Shown here piece by piece: positions 54,209 to 62,779 of a DNA stretch of 64,000 nucleotides (positions within the stretch are counted from its first letter, which is position 1; each line of letters opens with the position of its first letter). Source of the DNA: Granulosicoccus sp036478595 (GTDB lineage Bacteria; Pseudomonadota; Gammaproteobacteria; Granulosicoccales; Granulosicoccaceae); assembly GCA_036478595.1 (NCBI GenBank), contig JAZGEF010000049.1, forward strand, positions 1-64,000, read 5' to 3'. Made by a program: the position numbers and the translations under genes. The notes under the pieces are model-generated. The model did not search any database. It saw only the letters and a list, made by a program, of their open reading frames with translations, and was not told the DNA's origin.

Positions 54209-56616
54209 TCGTCATCTAAATCCGCATCAGAAACTTCCAAATCTTTAACATCAAGCTGAAACTCACCTTTGTCAAACTTGATCAGCTGCTCAGCTTGCTC
54301 CAAGTCGATTCTCATGACGTCGGTGGAACTATTGACGATATCCATTACGTCTTGCGCCAATATCGTTTTATGAGTGTCCTGGAGATCACGAATATTGACG
54401 TTCGCGGCTGCAATGCCTGCATTTATGCCTTCGATCTGTAATAGCGTTAGTGGTATATCGAGTTCTGCAGTCAGCTGACCTTCCAAGATTGCAATCTCAT
54501 CCAAAAATGGTTGCGTGGCTTCAGTTAATTCAGTTTGTAGCTCTTCCGTTTTTTCAGCGTATTGCTCAGCGATGCTGTCCTTAACCCTATCAAGCTCAGC
54601 CTCGAGTGCAGCTAGCTGATTTTCAGCACCGGTTCTTACATCTTCGATGGTTCCTGCCACTTGATTGTATTGATCTTCGTACCCTTGAATTTTCCCGTTG
54701 ATATCATCTACAGCTTGCGCTGCATTACCTAGTGATCCACCGAGACCTTGCATAGCACCTGCCAGTATTGCGGCCGCTGCATCTTCCAATGCAGCCTTTA
54801 ACTCTGCCTCTACTTGGCCCTTCAATACATCAAGGCCCAAAGTGGCAACCTTGTTATCTACGTAAGCCCGAAGTGCCTCTTCGCCCACACCCGCAACTAC
54901 ATTTTGATAAGCCTGCGAATTAACTAACTCCGCTGGATCAACATCGAACGCTTGCGCGATTGCGTTAACATCTGAGTATGCACCAGTGTTTGCCACACCA
55001 TTTTGAACGGCTTGCAGTTGTGTCTCACGCGCTTGCAATTGGGCGTATTCCGCACTATCAACATCTGCAGTGGCTAATTGCCTGGCGATACTATCCAGCT
55101 CACTCTGTACATCACCTTGAACATTTCCCGATGGCGCAATGTAATTACCCATGGCTTCTGCAGAAACACTCGGTGCTAAAGCTGTACTGGTTTGAGCACG
55201 CAAGCTAAGCGCTGCAAACCGTTCTGCTTTGGACGTCGCAGCTAACCTGACATCCCAATAGGGGTTATATCCATTGGCTCGTTCGCCCTCAACCGATAAG
55301 GAATCTTCAGGGCGCTGGTAATACACCTCAGCTGTACTGACTGATGTCAGCACTTCACCGGGCGCCTTAACTGACGCTTTAAATGTTTCAGAATTTAGAA
55401 AGCTCTCGGACGATCGAATATCATTGATCGGCATGGCCACCTCAACACGTAATACCAATCGAGGATCTTGCTGTTGTTCGATTTCTTGGGTAAGCGAACG
55501 ATAAGCTCTAATACCATTGAACGTAGCGCCCAATTTTTCTCGGCTCTCATTACCGTTTAGATCGCGCACGCCATTGTCCGCTGCCAACTCTGATAGCTTG
55601 TTGTGCCCCAGCCATTTCGCGCACCGGGCTCGTCCATCATTATCATCCATCGGACAGGGTTCTATACTGCCATCACCGACCTGATTATTCGCAATCGCTT
55701 CGCCCCAGCCAATGGGTGTTTCAAATCGCTTCCACCTGATTCCGCGCAAGGTAGGTGTCCACCACTGAAATTGTAACGAAAGAGAGTCTTTTGCCTTCCA
55801 CTCGTAGTTTGTCTGGGAGCTTGTTTGGTTGCCTCTGTCATCAGCCTGGGTAGTGGTTACCTCAATTAGGCGGGTTTCAGCTCGCTTTTCCAGCCTAAAC
55901 TTGGCTATACCGAATACCGGCATATAGCTATTAAAGAAATCCCAATTACGGGTTTTAGACCAAGGATCTCTAGAACGGTTTATCACATCGATCCGTGCCT
56001 TCATGGCTTGCCGGTTGGATGTATCGTAGCCTTCGGTAAAGCTTTCCCAGTCCTTCACATTACGCAGCTGACTAGCGATACTGTAAGCGGTGTCTGAATC
56101 AAAGCGGGAGTCGTTGGCTTTAACGACATTTCTGATGATTTCTGGCGTTGCTGCAAAACTACTGGCAAACATGGCAGTTTGTGCTTTTGACAATGCGCCA
56201 TTGACTGCATTGGACACCGAAAGCATTCCCGCGCTAATAGGCGACACTAAATTCTCGGCCGTACGCATGGTTACTGCCATGGCATTAGTGACAGCGCCAA
56301 CAAAAGGCACCCCACCGAGCACAGTATTGATGTTGCTTGTAGCAATCTTGCCATAGAGCGCCCACGACTTAAGGCTAACCGCTTGAGCCATTGCTACCTG
56401 ATTCGCAACCATTGCACGATTGGTATAGGCCTGAAAATTCAGTGCTCGCGCCTGCCAAATCAAACCACTGTAGGCAGCGGCATCAGCAGTGTTTGCTAAT
56501 CTGGTTTTATCCGAGACGACTTGGCCGGTATTAAAAAGAACTAGTGCTGTTAGGGCTCCTGCCGCAGCTAGCGCCAGACCTAAAGGCATTACTTGTCCAC
56601 GCTGATAGGTTCGCAT
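54205..56616 (-). CDS. tadG: TadG-like pilus assembly protein with coiled-coil C-terminus
   Basis: 803-aa protein. The N-terminus MRTYQRGQVMPLGLALAAAGALTALVLF is a TadG/TadE prepilin-type signal with TRLANTADAAAYSGL, the TadG signature. A large extracytoplasmic middle follows. Residues about 640-780 are long heptad-type helices (QLAALEAELDRVKDSIAEQY, EELQTELTEATQPFL, AEQLIKFDKGE). The coiled-coil end is unusual for TadG and may contact the pilus or cell wall. Start ATG 56616. Confidence 0.8.
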   Translation of the reverse strand: MRTYQRGQVMPLGLALAAAGALTALVLFNTGQVVSDKTRLANTADAAAYSGLIWQARALNFQAYTNRAMVANQVAMAQAVSLKSWALYGKIATSNINTVLGGVPFVGAVTNAMAVTMRTAENLVSPISAGMLSVSNAVNGALSKAQTAMFASSFAATPEIIRNVVKANDSRFDSDTAYSIASQLRNVKDWESFTEGYDTSNRQAMKARIDVINRSRDPWSKTRNWDFFNSYMPVFGIAKFRLEKRAETRLIEVTTTQADDRGNQTSSQTNYEWKAKDSLSLQFQWWTPTLRGIRWKRFETPIGWGEAIANNQVGDGSIEPCPMDDNDGRARCAKWLGHNKLSELAADNGVRDLNGNESREKLGATFNGIRAYRSLTQEIEQQQDPRLVLRVEVAMPINDIRSSESFLNSETFKASVKAPGEVLTSVSTAEVYYQRPEDSLSVEGERANGYNPYWDVRLAATSKAERFAALSLRAQTSTALAPSVSAEAMGNYIAPSGNVQGDVQSELDSIARQLATADVDSAEYAQLQARETQLQAVQNGVANTGAYSDVNAIAQAFDVDPAELVNSQAYQNVVAGVGEEALRAYVDNKVATLGLDVLKGQVEAELKAALEDAAAAILAGAMQGLGGSLGNAAQAVDDINGKIQGYEDQYNQVAGTIEDVRTGAENQLAALEAELDRVKDSIAEQYAEKTEELQTELTEATQPFLDEIAILEGQLTAELDIPLTLLQIEGINAGIAAANVNIRDLQDTHKTILAQDVMDIVNSSTDVMRIDLEQAEQLIKFDKGEFQLDVKDLEVSDADLDDE

Positions 56617-56729
56617 TTCGCCTCCATTCCCATGCTTTTAAGAATGCAGCCGAGATACTCGGCTGCGCTTACTGCCTTAATCACGTATTCAACTACACGC
56701 TTGAGTTTCTACTTGCCTTGCGACAATTA

Positions 56730-56996
56730 CTAGTAGTTTCCTAAGGTTGCCTTAGTTGCCGCAGTGCCATCTTCGGCCGCCACTGCGCCTTGCGCCGTAG
56801 CAATTGCACCGCTGTTACCACCAACAAGCTCTGAGCCCATGTTGACGAATTGAGCTTTAACTGATGTACCAAAGAAACCGACCGCGCCAACAGATGCTAG
56901 TGCGATAAGTGCGACGATGATGATATATTCAGTCAGACCTTGGCCTCGAATGAGACGTTTGTTTATGACTGCCTGCTTAGATGCGATAGTGCGCAT
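56730..56996 (-). CDS. flp: Flp major pilin
   Basis: 88 aa, the expected size for an Flp prepilin. The prepilin signature is RGQGLTEYIIIVALIALASVGAVGFFG: the TadV-type peptidase is expected to cut before GLTEY or just after G, with the conserved Glu at the new fifth position. The remainder is small and Gly/Ala/Thr-rich. It is the first gene of the minus-strand cluster and has a candidate dyad upstream at 57035-57053. Confidence 0.9.
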   Translation of the reverse strand: MRTIASKQAVINKRLIRGQGLTEYIIIVALIALASVGAVGFFGTSVKAQFVNMGSELVGGNSGAIATAQGAVAAEDGTAATKATLGNY

Positions 56997-57034
56997 GTTT
57001 AACTACTCCTGTATATAAACATTTAAAACGTAGT

Positions 57035-57053
57035 GCTTAGGGATATCCTAAGC
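57035..57053. promoter_or_regulatory. Inverted repeat upstream of flp
   Basis: GCTTAGG (57035-57041) and CCTAAGC (57047-57053) pair perfectly with a 5-base gap, about 40 bases upstream of the flp ATG. It could be an operator for a Tad regulator or a hairpin in the flp leader. Confidence 0.3.
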
Positions 57054-57216
57054 CAATCAAACCCGAATCAATCTAGTGTTTCGGTCCTTAAACACAGAGG
57101 TTTCTCTGGTAATGTTAAAACTATCCGAAGACTCCAGACAGTTCAATAGGAATTTTCCTACTGATATCTCCCGTTTGAAAAACTGTGAATCGATAGTTTA
57201 TTTTTCGAGTTCGTAA

Positions 57217-57951
57217 CTACTCAGAATAACTACCAATTTCTGGCGATCCTATTATCAGTTCACGAAAATCTGTTTTTCTAAAATATGTTGGAGGTGTAAA
57301 GTGGCCCGCAGAAAATTCGGCTTGCCTGATATTGCTTAGCTCGATGATTGTTTGGTCAATCCTTTCTTCGCGTATGACCAGGCCCCACAGTTGGCTGAAA
57401 AACACTTCGCTATAGTGTTCGCCACCTGCGAATTCGCAACGCCAAACCGCAACATCCTGCTCTCGCCACTTAGCTATCCCTACCTTCACGGCTACAAGAT
57501 TAATACACGGAACAGCGGTGAGAACACTACTTTGCGGCACCTCTCCAACAACCGCTACAAATGGCTCTACCGCCGCGTTAGCATCATTTTGATCAATCAA
57601 GTTTTCTTCATCAGGTGATGCTTCGAGCAGAATTTTGCGGCTCCAATCCATCATCCAAAGCTTTTCTTGAGAGAAATTTTGTAGGTATTCAAACGAGGCT
57701 TCAGAACCCGACTGACGTGCACGCAGGCCGTCAGAAGATAGCTGAATCCAATCACTGGAGATGACCTCCCCAGTACGCGTGTCGCGTGTGATTTTTGTTG
57801 CAGTGATGCTTGGAATATCAAGCACTTCGGTCGCATTAACAAGCAAACTGCTGGCACCCGAGATGAGCATAACAAGCTTTAAAAATGCAGCTTTGGAGAA
57901 AACCGCTTTTACTACAAAAAACCAATAATTTAATCGAGGGGATTCGAACAT
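57217..57951 (-). CDS. Exported protein upstream of the Tad genes, function unknown
   Basis: 244 aa from ATG 57951 (a frame to 58008 adds residues without support). N-terminal membrane helix (FLKLVMLISGASSLLVNA) then a mainly beta domain (ITATKITRDTRTGEVISSDWIQLSSDGLRARQ). The strand-rich part suggests an outer-membrane-associated or periplasmic beta-sandwich. It is on the same strand as flp but 216 bases away; its place at the edge of the Tad locus suggests a role in pilus assembly. Confidence 0.6.
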   Translation of the reverse strand: MFESPRLNYWFFVVKAVFSKAAFLKLVMLISGASSLLVNATEVLDIPSITATKITRDTRTGEVISSDWIQLSSDGLRARQSGSEASFEYLQNFSQEKLWMMDWSRKILLEASPDEENLIDQNDANAAVEPFVAVVGEVPQSSVLTAVPCINLVAVKVGIAKWREQDVAVWRCEFAGGEHYSEVFFSQLWGLVIREERIDQTIIELSNIRQAEFSAGHFTPPTYFRKTDFRELIIGSPEIGSYSE

Positions 57952-58114
57952 GAGGGTAACAACTCCTTGTCGTATAACTCTCCGTAGTAAACAACCTAAC
58001 TGAAACAAACCGACCGGTCAACGAACAATTAAAATTAATTTCACCAGCATACAGGCTTGTGGATCTTCATCGAGAAAGGTATTGTGATCGCTCTCACGGA
58101 TTGAGATAACGGAT

Positions 58115-59482
58115 ATGGATAACCAGCTACTGACCTTCTCGGACCTGTATTTTTCTTGGTGCCAACACAAAAACTATTGCCTTAGGTATCACCTCGGCCT
58201 TATTCGCAGCGCTCTATATGCGTTGGCGTATTTAAGCGTCGCAACGAATCTGCATGCAAATACGGATAATATTACCTCCAACATTATATTGCGCGCGCAG
58301 CATAACTACACAGCAAAATTGCCCGACGAATTTAGCCATGCGATCCCGTTTAACTTGCAATATCTACCCACTAGTGGGCCCATACCTTCAAATGTCGGCA
58401 GCGTATGGCGTCATAGTTACGATGTTAGATTGCTTCAACGTGATAACAAGCTCGAACTGATTAAGCCAGATGGCACTAGGCAATTATTTCCACCCATCGA
58501 TAAACATAATTATGTAGCGGATAAAAACCCTAAAGAAACGATTGAACATAAACTGCAGCACTACCATCTAACCACACCCAAGAAGACAACGATTTTTTTT
58601 GGCTCCTACCCTGTAGCAGTCACAAAGCAAGATAACTCCGTTATCAACCTGCGCTATAAAAATGGTATTTTATCGCGCCTATTCACCGAAAAGGGCGACG
58701 AGCTTCTACTGAGCTATGCCGACAATGGATTACTTGTTGGTGTAGCGCAAACCGCTGGCGCTTCTATCAAGTTTAATTACGATCAGTACAATAGGCTCGC
58801 ATCTAGCCGATCACCAAGTAGTACAAGTCGTTATATCTATCCCACATCACCACCGATCGTGTTATGTACTGCTACAACACCTTACACTCACCAGCAATTG
58901 TCACAACAATCGGCAGGTGATCAACAATGTGATGCGAGTAAAGTCCCGCCATCCAGTTCATTCCAACTTAGCCAACTTGACCCTCACTCCACCAAGATCG
59001 ATCTGCGACCAAAGAGTTGTCGTAGTTACTTCGTCGATTACAACGGTATTGATAGAGGCATTAAATTAGAAGCTGGTATGCTAAGGCACTCTCGTTATAA
59101 CAAACTAATATCGACAATTCGATCGTTTCCAGTAGTTGATTTTATCGATGGAAGAGAAGCTGTAGCGGTATCGACAAAAGACCTTACGAGTAAAACCTAT
59201 AACCCAATCGTAAATCCAGTTGGTTTATACACATCGATAATACAAGACGCACAAAAAGTTAATGACAAGTTCCTAAGCAAACTTCAAACCTTAGGCTCGG
59301 TTAGTGCAACAGAGAAAGGTGTCACCACAACCATCGCTAGTACCCAGATAGATTCACTAAGAATGGAACTGATGATTCAAGCAGGCGTTGCAACACCTAC
59401 GCAGCTCGAACAAATTGAACGAGCCAGGCTTATTTTACTGACCAAATGGAACATCAAACTGATTACGGTTATTATTCCATAG
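58115..59482 (+). CDS. Secreted RHS-like protein, short, function unknown
   Basis: 455-aa protein with a signal-like segment (RSALYALAYLSVATNLHA). Residues about 60-240 resemble the start of RHS/YD-repeat proteins: FNLQYLPTSGPIPSNVGSVWRHSYDVRL, LELIKPDGTRQLFPP, KNGILSRLFTEKGDELLLSYADNGLL. The C-terminal 180 residues are not recognised. The last 20 residues (LILLTKWNIKLITVIIP) are hydrophobic and end oddly; another frame gives AYFTDQMEHQTDYGYYSIGEKHTI over the same bases, so a frameshift near 59440 is possible. Too short for a full RHS toxin. Divergent from the Tad locus. Confidence 0.65.
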   Translation: MDNQLLTFSDLYFSWCQHKNYCLRYHLGLIRSALYALAYLSVATNLHANTDNITSNIILRAQHNYTAKLPDEFSHAIPFNLQYLPTSGPIPSNVGSVWRHSYDVRLLQRDNKLELIKPDGTRQLFPPIDKHNYVADKNPKETIEHKLQHYHLTTPKKTTIFFGSYPVAVTKQDNSVINLRYKNGILSRLFTEKGDELLLSYADNGLLVGVAQTAGASIKFNYDQYNRLASSRSPSSTSRYIYPTSPPIVLCTATTPYTHQQLSQQSAGDQQCDASKVPPSSSFQLSQLDPHSTKIDLRPKSCRSYFVDYNGIDRGIKLEAGMLRHSRYNKLISTIRSFPVVDFIDGREAVAVSTKDLTSKTYNPIVNPVGLYTSIIQDAQKVNDKFLSKLQTLGSVSATEKGVTTTIASTQIDSLRMELMIQAGVATPTQLEQIERARLILLTKWNIKLITVIIP

Positions 59483-59508
59483 GTGAAAAACATACCATTT
59501 GAAGCTGC

Positions 59509-60066
59509 CTACTCGCCAAACGACGGCTCACGCCCAAACACTTCAGCCACCATGGGCTCAAAGAATGATATTGGCTTACTCTTATAATCAGGATCAAAAC
59601 AGTTTTGGTCATAGAGATGGCAAAATTCTACGGCGTCGTCGTACCATTTGTTGCCATTATAACGATCGCGCGCGTTTTGATCACCACCGGTGAGATGCGA
59701 GTAGTAAAACATCTGGAACACACCATGAGTTTTGATAATCCAATAAATCCGCTCTTCTACGTACGGGCGCAGAATAGACGCTGCCATTTCACTATGGCTA
59801 TACGGTGCAAGCTCATCTCCAATATCATGTAACAAGGCTGCCAGTACGTATTCAGTTGATCGACCATCTTTATGCGCCCTGGTGGCACTTTGAAGCGAAT
59901 GCTCAAGCCGCGATACTTTATAGCCTGCGAAGGAATGCTCTAGCTTTTTAAGCGCATCGATCAATCGGCCTGGCAAGCCTTTGGCATACTCATCTTCATG
60001 CTTGCCAAGGAATGCGTAATCCTCTTTGGTGCCATCGGCCATGTTTATAAAACTAACCGTTTCCAT
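59509..60066 (-). CDS. HD-domain protein resembling PhnZ/MIOX-type diiron oxygenases
   Basis: 185 aa. The likely metal ligands are H56 (RLEHSLQS), H80 and D81 (LLHDIGDEL), H91 (SHSEMA), H114 (KTHGVF) and D153 (LYDQN). PhnZ uses H34, H58, D59, H80, H104 and D161; here the first two and the third-to-fourth spacings (24 and 23) match, while others are shorter. PhnZ oxidises 2-amino-1-hydroxyethylphosphonate with O2; MIOX oxidises myo-inositol. The substrate here is unknown. The stop is 13 bases from the methyltransferase; the pair probably forms an operon. Confidence 0.75.
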   Translation of the reverse strand: METVSFINMADGTKEDYAFLGKHEDEYAKGLPGRLIDALKKLEHSFAGYKVSRLEHSLQSATRAHKDGRSTEYVLAALLHDIGDELAPYSHSEMAASILRPYVEERIYWIIKTHGVFQMFYYSHLTGGDQNARDRYNGNKWYDDAVEFCHLYDQNCFDPDYKSKPISFFEPMVAEVFGREPSFGE

Positions 60067-60078
60067 AGTATTCTCCAG

Positions 60079-60867
60079 CTAAGCAGGGTTTTTGAGACAG
60101 GTAATTTTCATGGGGCACTCAAAGCGATACCCGAGCGGCTTTCCGCGTTGTTCAAACAATGCTTCAACTTTACTATCACGAACATCTTCTACCGAGTAGT
60201 TAGTGTTGTATGAGCTCTTGACGTAGTGATCGGCAAACTCATCCCAACCACGGAATTGGATAACATTAAAGTACTCCACTACCTGTGTTTCGCTAAACAT
60301 GGTTTTACCCAGGGTATTAAGCGCAAGTTGTGCGTCAGCCCTTACCTGCTTCTCATCATGAAATAAGCTCATCACTTCATTGAGTTCACCTTCAGCCACG
60401 GGCTCCATCGTACAGAAAAAACCATCAGGCTTTAGCACCCGCACGGCTTCAGTAAAAACTTTACGGTACAAATCCATTGGTACATGATGAAGCGAATAGG
60501 AAAACAAAATGCCATCGACCGATGCATCATCGCTGGGTAGCGCATCCGCACCCGTTTCTACAAATTCAATGTTTGGTTCAGCCGGTAGATCGCGATTGAG
60601 CTTGGCTTGTATAGGATCTGGATCAATAGCTAACACCTGTGCACCTCGATTAGCCAATGCACGAGAGAAGCGCATTGATCCGCAACCAGCATCGACAAGT
60701 CGTAAGCCATCTACATTTAATAGCTTATCTAGTTCAGCCAGATCAGAGCTGGCGCTGCCGGCTTGTGTTGTCATGGCTGGCGTTGATAGTGGCCTTAATC
60801 CCGATACTACCAAACTATCCCAGTTTGGGTCCAATCGGGGATAAGCAGCCGATGCGGTATCGATCAA
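60079..60867 (-). CDS. Class I SAM-dependent methyltransferase
   Basis: Methyltransf_11-type enzyme. Motif I is LRLVDAGCGSMRFSRALANRG; then LAIDPDPIQ, DGILFSYSLHHVP and VLKPDGFFCTMEPV. The open frame reaches 60939, but its first 24 codons overlie the out-of-phase NUDIX tail, so the TTG at 60867 (TTGA overlapping that tail's stop) is the better start, about 262 aa; ATG 60774 is also possible. It precedes the HD protein by 12 bases. The substrate is unknown. Confidence 0.8.
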   Translation of the reverse strand: MIDTASAAYPRLDPNWDSLVVSGLRPLSTPAMTTQAGSASSDLAELDKLLNVDGLRLVDAGCGSMRFSRALANRGAQVLAIDPDPIQAKLNRDLPAEPNIEFVETGADALPSDDASVDGILFSYSLHHVPMDLYRKVFTEAVRVLKPDGFFCTMEPVAEGELNEVMSLFHDEKQVRADAQLALNTLGKTMFSETQVVEYFNVIQFRGWDEFADHYVKSSYNTNYSVEDVRDSKVEALFEQRGKPLGYRFECPMKITCLKNPA

Positions 60868-60980
60868 CTGGCAAGCGACTTCAATTTCGCCAAGCCGTAA
60901 GCACAAATTGTCGTCGCATCCTTTATAACACCGGAGCAAATCATTGTTTCAAATTCCTCTAGGCTAAAGGATTTTGTGAT
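60864..60980 (-). pseudogene. Out-of-frame 3' end of the NUDIX gene
   Basis: Just past the NUDIX stop, one base of phase shift opens a frame that reads LITKSFSLEEFETMICSGVI and on to LKSLAS, stopping at 60864. This is the usual C-terminal helix-and-strand end of NUDIX hydrolases (SLEEFxxMIxxGxIxDxxT). The join lies at the GGCTG near 60980. Either a real single-base loss or an assembly error is likely. Confidence 0.7.
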
Positions 60981-61405
60981 CAGCCTTCCTCTTCTTCAAC
61001 TAAATTTTTTGAGCCTTCTTCAAGGTTGGTGGCTAGGTGCACATGAAGGCCTTGGTTAGAGTATCCATACGCCTGAAAAATATGACCAACATATTGAAAG
61101 TTTTTGGCATTTAGCCCGGTTTCTTCACGCAGCTCTCCTGCTGCGACGTTTGCAGAATCAGCACCAGGGTAAGACTCCCGAGATCCTTGTGGAATTTCCC
61201 AATACCTGCCTTGCATTGGGTAACGATATTGTTCCACCAGGTGAATATATCCATCGTGGATAGGCACTATGGCTACAAAATCCGGTTTACTAACCACGCC
61301 ATAAATACCTTCGGCACCGCTTGAACGACGAATCTTATCTTCCCTCACTTTCAACCATTTGTTTTCATACACAACAGTACTTTCAAGCGCTTCTTTCTCA
61401 TTCAT
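60980..61405 (-). CDS. NUDIX hydrolase (ADP-ribose pyrophosphatase type), frameshifted
   Basis: 141 aa in this frame. The NUDIX box is GSRESYPGADSANVAAGELREETGL, with Gly in place of the usual Arg before Glu. FVAIVPIHDGYIHLVEQYR and GHIFQAYGYSNQGLHVHLATNL fit the ADP-ribose or nucleotide-sugar pyrophosphatase group. The frame ends at EEEEG, about 40 residues short of the family; the missing tail is encoded in another phase (60864-60980). It is divergent from the EamA gene; two direct repeats lie between them. Confidence 0.8.
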   Translation of the reverse strand: MNEKEALESTVVYENKWLKVREDKIRRSSGAEGIYGVVSKPDFVAIVPIHDGYIHLVEQYRYPMQGRYWEIPQGSRESYPGADSANVAAGELREETGLNAKNFQYVGHIFQAYGYSNQGLHVHLATNLEEGSKNLVEEEEG

Positions 61406-61432
61406 ATCGTTGACCTACGTTTGTACAACACA

Positions 61433-61473
61433 TATTGTATCTGGCGTCACGTTTGAATGCGTATTGTATCTAG
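61433..61473. promoter_or_regulatory. Direct repeats TATTGTATCTRG between the NUDIX and EamA genes
   Basis: TATTGTATCTGG (61433-61444) and TATTGTATCTAG (61462-61473) are 29 bases apart, close to three helix turns, in the divergent promoter region. They may be sites for one regulator acting on both genes. Confidence 0.35.
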
Positions 61474-61509
61474 TGTTACTCAGAATTAACCCGTACCCTT
61501 CACCCTCGA

Positions 61510-62388
61510 ATGAATGAGAAGAGTATGGACAGCAAAACAAACGGATGGATTAATGGCTTTATAGGAATGCTGATCTTCAGTGGCTCACTCCCAGCCACTC
61601 GCGTAGCGGTGATGGATTTCGACCCTATATTCCTGACAGCTGCACGGGCTGCTATCGCTGGAGTGGTTGCTTTGACGGTGTTGTTGATCTTTCGAGTACA
61701 ACGGCCAACAAAAAGTGATGGCACGTCATTTCTGATCGCAGCCATTGGCGTTGTTGTCGGATTCCCACTCTTAACCGCCCTTGCGCTTCAGCATGTCACT
61801 GCTGCCCACTCCGTCATTTACATTGCCCTATTGCCACTGGTCACTGCTTTGTTTGGCGTACTGCGCGGGGGCGAACGGCCTCGCTCCGCCTTCTGGCTGT
61901 TCTCTATGCTCGGAAGTGCGCTGGTGATAGGATTTGTTTTGCGCGGCGGCGTCGAAGCCGCCTCTATTGGCGATCTGTACATGCTTGCAGCCATCGGTGT
62001 TTGCGGAATGGGCTATGCCGAAGGCGCGATCCTCTCAAAAAAGCATGGCGGTTGGCAGGTAATCTGTTGGGCCTTGGTTTTTTCTCTACCGCTAATGTTG
62101 ATCTTAGCGATTATTTTGAGACCCGATAGTTTTTCCAACATTAGCCAACCCGCTTGGTTGGGCTTGGCTTACGTATCCTTATTCAGCATGCTGATCGGTT
62201 TTGTGTTTTGGTATCGCGGGCTTGCTCAGGGTGGAATCGCGGCCGTAGGCCAGCTTCAACTTCTCCAGCCCTTTTTTGGGTTGCTACTTGCAGCGTTGAT
62301 TCTGAATGAGAGCGTTAGCATGGCGATGATTGCCACCTCAATGCTGGTCGTGTTGTGTGTGTTTTCGGCTAAGCGTTCTGCGAGCTAG
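61510..62388 (+). CDS. EamA/DMT-family transporter
   Basis: 292-aa inner-membrane protein with ten hydrophobic segments and an internal duplication typical of the drug/metabolite transporter family: LTAARAAIAGVVALTVLLIFR in the first half and YVSLFSMLIGFVFWYRGLAQGG, LQLLQPFFGLLLAALILNE in the second. The substrate (often an amino acid or metabolite) cannot be told. The ATG at 61510 or the in-frame ATG at 61525 can start it. Confidence 0.88.
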   Translation: MNEKSMDSKTNGWINGFIGMLIFSGSLPATRVAVMDFDPIFLTAARAAIAGVVALTVLLIFRVQRPTKSDGTSFLIAAIGVVVGFPLLTALALQHVTAAHSVIYIALLPLVTALFGVLRGGERPRSAFWLFSMLGSALVIGFVLRGGVEAASIGDLYMLAAIGVCGMGYAEGAILSKKHGGWQVICWALVFSLPLMLILAIILRPDSFSNISQPAWLGLAYVSLFSMLIGFVFWYRGLAQGGIAAVGQLQLLQPFFGLLLAALILNESVSMAMIATSMLVVLCVFSAKRSAS

Positions 62389-62520
62389 GGAAATTCACGG
62401 CCAACAGCTTAAAAAGCATGGTCAAAACAGGGTTCAGGCCACGAGACTCGCCCCTCTATCGCCCAGTTTTGGGCCATCTAGATTGCTAAAAGCACCGTTT
62501 TACGTTACTTTGGCATTGAA

Positions 62521-62668
62521 ACTTCGGGGCGGGGTGTAATTCCCCACCGACGGTAGGGCGTGCGGTTGCATGCCAAGCCCGTGAGCTGTGTTCGGCACCC
62601 TTGCCAAACATGGTTGATCTGGTCAAATTCCAGAGCCGACGGTCATAGTCCGGATGGGAGAAGTTATC
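62521..62668 (+). ncRNA. FMN riboswitch (RFN element) upstream of ribD
   Basis: The conserved RFN elements are visible in order: CTTCGGGGCGGGGTGTAATT, then CCCCACCGACGGTA, GCCAAGCCCGTGAGC, GATCTGGTCAAATTCCAG, AGCCGACGGTCATAGTCCG and GATGGGAGAAG. This class binds FMN and lowers expression of riboflavin genes. It lies about 110 bases before ribD; a short hairpin near 62738 and CGGAG before the ATG suggest translational or terminator control, undecided. Confidence 0.93.
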
Positions 62669-62779
62669 GTTAGTTGGCCGCCGCGTGCATGTTAAATATC
62701 AGTGCGTGCGTGTCCCGCTATCATTGCGCCCTGTTGGTTCTTATGTAAAAAACATAGGTAATATGACACGGAGCCGGCA

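Noticed and set aside
59499..59693. 64-codon frame after the RHS-like gene
   Set aside because: It overlaps the real HD gene on the other strand and has no ribosome site.
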